A DNA stretch of 25,010 nucleotides from Larix sibirica (lineage: Eukaryota > Streptophyta > Pinopsida > Pinales > Pinaceae). The translations under genes and the position numbers were made by a program. Below the pieces are notes generated by a model. That model saw only the letters and a program-made list of their open reading frames with translations, did no database searches and was not told where the DNA came from. Each line of letters opens with the position of its first letter. Position 1 is the first letter of the stretch. The stretch covers positions 1 to 25,010 of the forward strand of contig NWUY0300048673.1 in NCBI GenBank assembly GCA_004151065.3, given 5' to 3'. Shown one piece after another: positions 18,911-25,010 of this stretch.

Positions 18911-21870
18911 TTAGGACCCTAACATGCCCTCCCCCTTTAGAAACAACACAGTCTGCCCTCAATGCTAATGGTGCGGAAACTACTGTAAGATGTTGGTTGG
19001 TTCCCACGTGGCATCTTTTGGAAGAATGTCTTGCCACTGGATAAGAACTTCCTTGATGGTGCACCTCACAATTTCCTTTCCTCAGAATCCAATACTATAT
19101 CCAGTTGAAGCCAAATGGAGCCTTCCTCATCCAATTATGGTATTTAATGGTCTATACTTTGCAATTTGATCCCGCCACTTTTTTGAGGCAAGAGACACAG
19201 AAGATAGGGTGAATCTTGGAGTGGTCTGGTAGAGAAACCTTAGAGGCGGCCTGTATAATGTGTTTTAGAATGGTGTAGGCCCCATAGAACTTTGGAGAGA
19301 GCGTATAATATTGGAGACAATTCTTGAGAGATGTATGTTTATATTTTTTTCGTTGAAGAAACACCTTATCCCCAACTTCAAAGGAGCGCTTGGAGCGAAT
19401 ATGATCGACCTGTTACTTCATTATGTTTTATGAAAGAATCAAATTGTCAATAAGGATGTGGAGAATTTCATCCCTAATATGGAGTGCATCATCCATTTCC
19501 TAGACTTGTGAAGTACCTAGTATATAGGAAGTCATTGATAAGGGGTTTTGGTTGTACATTGCTTCATTTTGTGTCATATTTGTGGAACCATGATAAGTTG
19601 TATTACACCACCATTCACCTAGAGGGATCCAGTGTGCCCATTAGTGTGGCTTATCACATGCAAAGAAACACAAGTAGTTTTCTAGGCACTTATTGACTGC
19701 TTTAGTTTGACCATCTATTTTTGGGTGGTATGATGTTCTGAGATTCAACTGAGTGCCTTGAAGTTTGAAGAGATATTTCCAAAACTTGCTAGTAAAAGTG
19801 GGGTCACAATTAGAGACAATAGAAGTAGGCATGCCATGGATATTGAAAATTTGATCCATGAAAACTCGGGGCACCAAAGAGGGTGTGAAAGTGGTTGGTA
19901 AGGCACGGAAATGGGCATATTTCGTCAAACAATCTACTACCACCATAATGATTGTTTGATTTCCTTCCTTAGGAATCCCCACATTGAAATCGATAGAGAT
20001 GCCCGTCCAAATATGATTTGGAATGGGGAGTGATTGCAAAGCCCTTGATGAATTCATTGTTTCCCCCTTATATCATTGGAAAATGTTGCAAGTGGCAACT
20101 AAATTATGGATATATTTTTTCATGCCTTCCTTGAATAAAGAGTGCTTAATTCTTTCATATATGAAATTTGGAGTGAACTGTTGTGGATGATGAATGCAAT
20201 TCCTCTAATATTCTTGGTTTCAATGTTGAAGATGTCATGAGAAAGATGTGCTCCTTATATCTCAAAATATTTTGTTTCCATGTATACCTTGGCGGAGGAT
20301 TCAGGTTGTGTTGAAGTAGTTTGATGAGGTGGTGAACTTTGTCATGGGACAACCATTCCCATCGTGCTTCATTTGGAAACCATGGGATGGGAAAGGATAA
20401 GGCGAAGAACAAACCTTCCTCTTCAAATTTCCTAGACAATGCATCAACCACCACATTAACATGACTCTTCTTATAGGTGATTTCATAAGCATAGCCCAAC
20501 ATCTTAGTGACCCATTTCTATTGCTCAAGTGATGAAAAATGTTCTTCCAATAAATACTTGAGACATGTCTCAACTGCATGAAGGATAACCATAATATATT
20601 TTTCATAGGTGGATTTTCCCAAGTTTCTATCATGGAGCTTCTTATTAGTGAAGGCCAAGGGACATCCTTCCTAGGATAAGAAAAATATCAGTCCATAGTG
20701 AGAGGCATCACATTCTAAGAAAAAGGACTTAGTGACACTCAACATGGCTAGCACATGCATAGTACACATTGCCTTCTTGAGGGTTGAGAAAGATTTCTTT
20801 GTTGTGTCATGCTAGGAAAACAAATTATTTTTGAGGTATGCTATCAGCGGAGTTTCAATCTTCCGATAGTTCACCACAAACTTACGGTAATAACCTACAA
20901 GGCCAAGAAATCCTCTCAATCTCTTGAGAGTGGTGGGGAACGACCAGTTCTTCATAGCTTCTACTTTCTTGGGGTCCACCTGAACCCCATCCTGGATTAC
21001 AACATGGCTTAAGTATTCAACCTTAGTCACCCCAGAAGAACACTTGGGATATTTCACAAATAATTTTTGGTCCTGTAGTAAGTACAAACGTATGAGAAAC
21101 ATGTTGGAGGTGGCTTTCCCAGGTGGGACTGTAGACTAATATATAATCAAATAAATCTAGGAAAAAATGGTTGAGCAAGGTGCATAAAATCCTATTCACG
21201 AGACGTTGAAAAGTGGATTGGGCATTGTACAGGCCAAATGGCATGACCAAGAACTCATAATCACCTTCATGAGTGTGGAAAGTTTTTATGGGTATATCCA
21301 CTAATTTTATATTAATTTGATGTTAGCCCAAAGGAAGGTCAAGTTTGTTGAAGAATTTGGCACCATGTAACTTGTCTAAGAGATCTTCAATGGTTGGAAT
21401 AGTAAATTTCAATTTGATGGTGATTTATTTGAGAGCTTGGAAATCATGGCACATGTGCTAAGCACCTTCCTTTTTTAGGACCATACCTGCAGGTGAAGAA
21501 TAATGGTTGGTGTTAGGACAAATAACATTGGCAGACAACAATTCATGAAAAATCTTTTCAATTTCATTCTTCTGGGAAAAAAGAGTGGTGGTAAGGATGG
21601 ATGTTGTGGGTTGACTACCTAGAATTGAAGGAATGGAATGGTCATGTTCCCCACGGGATGGAGGTAAACCCTTCATAACATCAAAAAAATGTTGGTACTT
21701 GGAGAGAACCTGTTGCAAGTCAGGGTAAATATCTGAGGTGGGATGTCCATAACTTGAATGGCATTGAATTGAGAAATAATACTAGAATGGCCTTGCAATA
21801 TCCCCAATTTTGAGTTTGTAGCCACATGTTCGCAACGACATAAAAAATAGTGCAACCACCAACTCAAAAA
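18911..21870 (-). pseudogene. Ty3/gypsy Pol: RT, RNase H, integrase, chromodomain-like end; broken
   Basis: RT (about 20812-21718): MKGLPPSRGEHDHSI, FNKLDLPLG (first catalytic Asp kept), MPFGLYNAQSTFQ, FDYILVYS (second Asp of the usual DD is Tyr) and RLRGFLGLVGYYRKFV. RNase H (20301-20811): FLECDASHYG and NVVVDALSRKFEEEG; the middle part with the TDH-type motif is missing between EEHF and SSLEQ. The integrase zinc finger is damaged, with its CxxC Cys pair incomplete (ATCNIFQ, then a stop). Integrase core (19641-20057): IDFNVG keeps the first Asp, SNCDPTF has Asn for the second, and DGQTKAVN has Lys for the catalytic Glu. The C-terminal part (19152-19364) has LSPKFYGAY and KIHPIFCVSCLKKV, then EVLIQWQDILPKDATWEP, a chromodomain-like strand. 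The frame ends VLFLKGEGMLGS with TAA 18913-18911, inside the LTR. A frameshift near 21715 and stops near 21300-21460, 20090 and 19390-19500 disable it. Confidence 0.88.
18925..18938 (-). promoter_or_regulatory. Polypurine tract of the gypsy element
   Basis: The minus strand reads AAAGGGGGAGGGCA directly before TGTTAGGG. The polypurine tract primes plus-strand DNA synthesis and fixes the LTR edge. Here it is also translated: it encodes the last residues (KGEG) of the Pol frame. Confidence 0.8.
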
Positions 21871-24657
21871 TCCAAGTTTAAGGAATTAAATCATAGGCCA
21901 ATGACATAGATTCAATTGGTGAAATTGCCAAGCCAACTTAATGATGGTAGCCAAGCATAACTATAGTTACGACTTTCCAAAAAGTCGACTCCTCAATCTG
22001 TTCAATGTGTTTCAATATGTGATCACCAACAAATACATGTTTAATCAATTATATTCACTTGTCATGATATAAATTTGTAAGTGTTAGACTTTGGAAATTT
22101 GTAACTATGTCACCTTAAGCTTCAATGTCAACACTCTGTAAAAGTATAGATATTTGCAACAAACAGTTTCCATTTTTTTGTTTTAAAATATTCCTAATGT
22201 CTCTACTATATTCTTTGTGCATGCCACTACTACAATACTTAAGTTTTTAAGTATATATGAAATTACAACATTGTTAAGGCCTATTTAGCTATTATGGCCA
22301 CAAGTCTCCATAGCAATGTTATTTACAAAAAATTCCACTTAGGATTTATGTCACACTATCATTAAAGTTGCAATTGCCAACTAGGATTAATAAATTTAAT
22401 TTTAAAATAACTATGTATTTACAACTCCTTGGTAAAATTGAACTGACAACAAATAATGAAGCAAAGTTTCAAGTACATCATAAATGTTGAATAGCTATCC
22501 GATATGCTCATGTAAATTTGTTAAGCTATAAAAATTGTTTTTTTTGAGATGTGGGCTTCTTGAGTTAGAAGTGCTCTTCTCACTAACACATAACCTAAGA
22601 AGAAAGTTCAAGTCATTTTGATTTATGATATGGATTTTTAAATCAATTAATTAAACCATGTTTTACTAACAAATACATAAATGTTTTCACAATGTTTTTG
22701 GCCTTCTTGTTCCATATATTTGAAAATTGTCAAAATAACATATCCTAAAAATTTCAAGGCCATTCCCCAAAAATATATACTATTTTCAGAGCCACCTGAC
22801 AAAAAACCAAACCAATAGAGTTATAATCCGTTAAAGAACTAATTCAACAAAAAAATCATTGATTTTTAAATATTTTCAGCCTCATATTTCAAAGTCAATA
22901 AATGGTGATAAATAAACCTTTATAACTAGGGGAAAAAAGACTTCTTTCCCAAGACCGAGGAAAATTGTTTATCTCTATGTTAGAAGATATAACAATGGTC
23001 AAGTTAAGAAGCAAAAAAACATAGAAGTAATTTCAAATGATTGCTGCTAGAGCATCTGGTCCTATGTTTTTCATTCAGTGTGTTTCGCTAAAGATGGTGT
23101 TGTCAATGAAATGAAATTTGCAAAGATTTTGCTTTCCCGCTCCTCCCTTGTCCAAGTCACCTGTATATTACTATTTCCCACACTTTCAAACCACCTATAA
23201 TGATGATGTAACTAGATCAAACAAACCAATATCAAAATAACATGTGCATATGCCATTTCAATATAGCTCCTAAAAACTAGGTTTACATTGGCAAATTATG
23301 GTTTTCCAACTCCTGCGAACTTCAAACTAAATAACAAGTATTCAACCAAAAAAAACTTAAAACCAAGGCCCATGTTTTATATCTTAATTATCATATACAT
23401 TATATAGAGAATACTTCAATGGATAACAAACACAAGACAAAAACAATAACTAAACTTCCTTCTACCAATAAACTGCTCCACGCATATATGCAACATAACT
23501 TAATTGAACATGAATTTAACATGGCTTCTCGTATTCTACTATTCCTTTCCTTCCCCCCTTCCAATCGCAACCACGTAGCCACTGCAACTATAACGTCGGA
23601 GACATTGCCAGCTCGTAGCTCTTGTTGTTTTTTTCTTCATCTTGTATTTCACAACTCTATCATGAAGAATTCCATTTTCTCCTCCATTTCTTCAAGCTTC
23701 TTGGTATTATTTTTATGTAGCCTTTTAATTACTTTTGCTTATTTTAAATGATCTTCTCTTATAAATTTGAATCAATTACATGTCTTTGCAATGCATATGC
23801 TTCCAATGCATTTCCTATCTCCCAATATTTTCTCCATCCTTCCCATTTCCTTACGTATAGAGAGAAGCATTCTTGAGCCTCACCAATATGACTAGATCAC
23901 ATCTTTGGATTCCCTTGCATAGGTCTGAACTTTCATAGATTATGCAATGTTCAAAATGGCCATAGGAGCTAACCATTGTTTCAAGTCCAAGGAAAACTAA
24001 CTAAACCACATCTAGTGCACAGAGTAGAATCCACTTCTAGACCAAAACACTAATCCATCCAGGCTCTCCAAATCTATGAAACCAAGATATGAGATAAGGG
24101 TCGAATTCTGTAGCAAAGTGCAAATTCCAAGTTGATCAAAGCATTAAACCACACATGAATTCTCACCCATCCTTGCAAGCTTGATAAGAAAGACCACTTG
24201 TGACATAAAGTATGGAGGTACACAGGAAGGAGGGTTCAATAATGTTTAGTTACACCTCTTTGATGTCATGCACCACTTATCCCTTGATAGCATACTCTTC
24301 ATCCTTGATAATATGCTCGATTATCGAATCATGGGAGATAGACAAAGTATTGTTCCCTGCTTTATTCTTACAATTTGAAGGTTATATGTATGTCCGCAAT
24401 GGAATTACGTAATCCCAAAAGATGGTAATAACTTTCAATTTCGAAGCTTTCAACGATTTTTCTATCTCTATAACAAGCTTATTCAGCTTAGTCTTAATTA
24501 TCAAAATCTGATTTATCCATTTTTTTTTCAAAACCATCTTCCCTTCTAACAATGCCAAAATTTTTAACTAATTATTAATATATCTTTATTTAAATCTTGA
24601 GCATAGTCAATTTCTCGTTTTAATTTGAAATAATAAAAAGAGACACCCACATCTACA

Positions 24658-24692
24658 ACCCCTTTTACCCACACCTATCACCCCTTTTACCC
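24658..24692 (+). repeat. Two copies of a 13-bp pyrimidine motif, 22-bp period
   Basis: ACCCCTTTTACCC occurs exactly at 24658-24670 and 24680-24692. It is a small local duplication with no evident function. Confidence 0.6.
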
Positions 24693-24826
24693 TTTTTATG
24701 AGGAGTTTAAGAGATGTTTTTCCACAGTATTTTTAGTAAACTTGTATAGATAAACTAATATGTTTAATTTAAAAAATTCAAACTAAAATATATAGTTTAA
24801 ATTATGTTATAAAGTGAAACAATATA

Positions 24827-24882
24827 AACTAGTATAGCTACTTAATTTCTAATAAGTGAATACTGATAAGCTATAAGTTAAG
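24827..24882 (+). repeat. Short dispersed repeat, copy 2
   Basis: Partner of 15487-15545, beginning AACTAGTATAGCTACTTAAT. The differences from the other copy are almost all transitions. Confidence 0.55.
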
Positions 24883-25010
24883 AGCCGTGAATTGTCTGTT
24901 ATTCATGCCTCATTTATCAATTATCACAGTTTAAACTGAGATATTTTTATATATTTTTTTTATAATTGTTTATTTCGAATTTGGAACGACTATCATAAAA
25001 TAAATCTTGA

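Larger units (their letters stand above)
17972..18924 (-). repeat. 3' LTR of the gypsy element (outer limit uncertain)
   Basis: The LTR starts on the minus strand with TGTTAGGGTCC at 18924, immediately after a polypurine tract, as plant LTRs usually do (TG start). A TATA box (CTATAAAAA) follows about 600 bases in, which gives a U3 of normal size, and a polyadenylation signal AATAAA lies at 18011-18006. The terminal CA could not be placed with confidence, and there is no second LTR in the window to compare with. Confidence 0.6.
17972..21870 (-). mobile_element. Ty3/gypsy LTR retrotransposon, 3' half, decayed
   Basis: The minus-strand order RT, RNase H, integrase, C-terminal chromodomain-like region, polypurine tract, LTR is diagnostic for a Ty3/gypsy element. 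Gag, protease and a 5' LTR with its primer-binding site are not recognisable upstream of 21870; they are either too decayed or deleted. The LTR's inner edge is at 18924. Its outer edge is uncertain: at or near 17972 if copy 2 of the 1-kb repeat is separate, or near 16967 if that repeat belongs to the LTR. The element is clearly old, with stops and frameshifts in every domain. Confidence 0.85.
21871..25010. other. AT-rich intergenic DNA, no gene seen
   Basis: I see no supported gene. The longest open stretch (23419-23751, plus strand) starts at an ATG and ends in a hydrophobic Ser/Leu/Phe-rich segment, but it has no recognisable motif and its composition is like the surrounding DNA, so I treat it as chance. 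The gypsy gag and 5' LTR would be expected in the first part, but neither a primer-binding site nor the LTR start sequence is visible. A short repeat (24658-24692) and one dispersed-repeat copy (24827-24882) are noted separately. Confidence 0.5.

Noticed and set aside
12956-21870. CRISPR array, phage-defence or operon-like system
   Set aside because: Repeats are two copies of 1 kb, not short regularly spaced units, and all recognisable genes are eukaryotic retroelements.
21970-21987. Small inverted repeat CGACTTT/AAAGTCG
   Set aside because: Seven-base arms are expected by chance in a window of this size.
23419-23751. 110-codon plus-strand ORF with a hydrophobic C-terminus
   Set aside because: No motif, AT-rich composition like the flanks, no supporting context; the hydrophobic end comes from T-rich DNA.

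Overview
The window looks like a transposon-filled intergenic stretch of a large plant nuclear genome. I found no intact host gene, rRNA, tRNA or CRISPR array. The evidence for a plant is an L1-type LINE whose ORF2 carries a C-terminal RNase H domain, and a Ty3/gypsy (Metaviridae-type) polyprotein with a chromodomain-like C-terminus; both are typical of land plants. The density of old, stop-riddled elements and the AT-rich spacers would fit a gymnosperm or another large genome, but that is inference. It may not be a bacterial or operon-bearing sequence at all, so no operon logic applies.

Layout. (1) 1-2180: AT-rich, with a weak trace of a Gln-rich coiled-coil reading frame on the minus strand. 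(2) 2181-5462, minus strand: a long decayed protein-coding region of about 3.3 kb from a family I do not recognise, with a conserved-looking N-terminal half, a charged linker, a coiled coil and a further C-terminal domain. (3) 5463-12955, plus strand: a nearly full-length but dead LINE. It has ORF1 with a degenerate zinc knuckle, then ORF2 with AP endonuclease, reverse transcriptase, zf-RVT-type region and RNase H, then about 900 bases of unexplained coding-like sequence, a T-rich 3' UTR and a poly(A) tail. (4) 12956-13962 and 16962-17971: a direct repeat of about 1 kb, roughly 94-95% identical by eye, flanking about 3 kb of featureless AT-rich DNA. The only ambiguous base in the window (13963) sits exactly at the right edge of copy 1. 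(5) About 17972-21870, minus strand: the 3' half of a decayed Ty3/gypsy element (RT, RNase H, integrase, C-terminal domain, polypurine tract, and LTR with TATA box). (6) 21871-25010: AT-rich DNA in which I see no gene.

How the parts relate. Nothing here appears to act as a living system. Each element is inactivated by premature stops, frameshifts and, in several cases, loss of catalytic residues. The most informative observations are structural: a 32-bp triplication that exactly explains one LINE frameshift, an ORF1 stop and ORF2 start one base apart, a coding-like LINE tail beyond RNase H, an unidentified ancient ORF family on the minus strand, and a 1-kb repeat bounded by a LINE poly(A) tail on one side and an N on the other.
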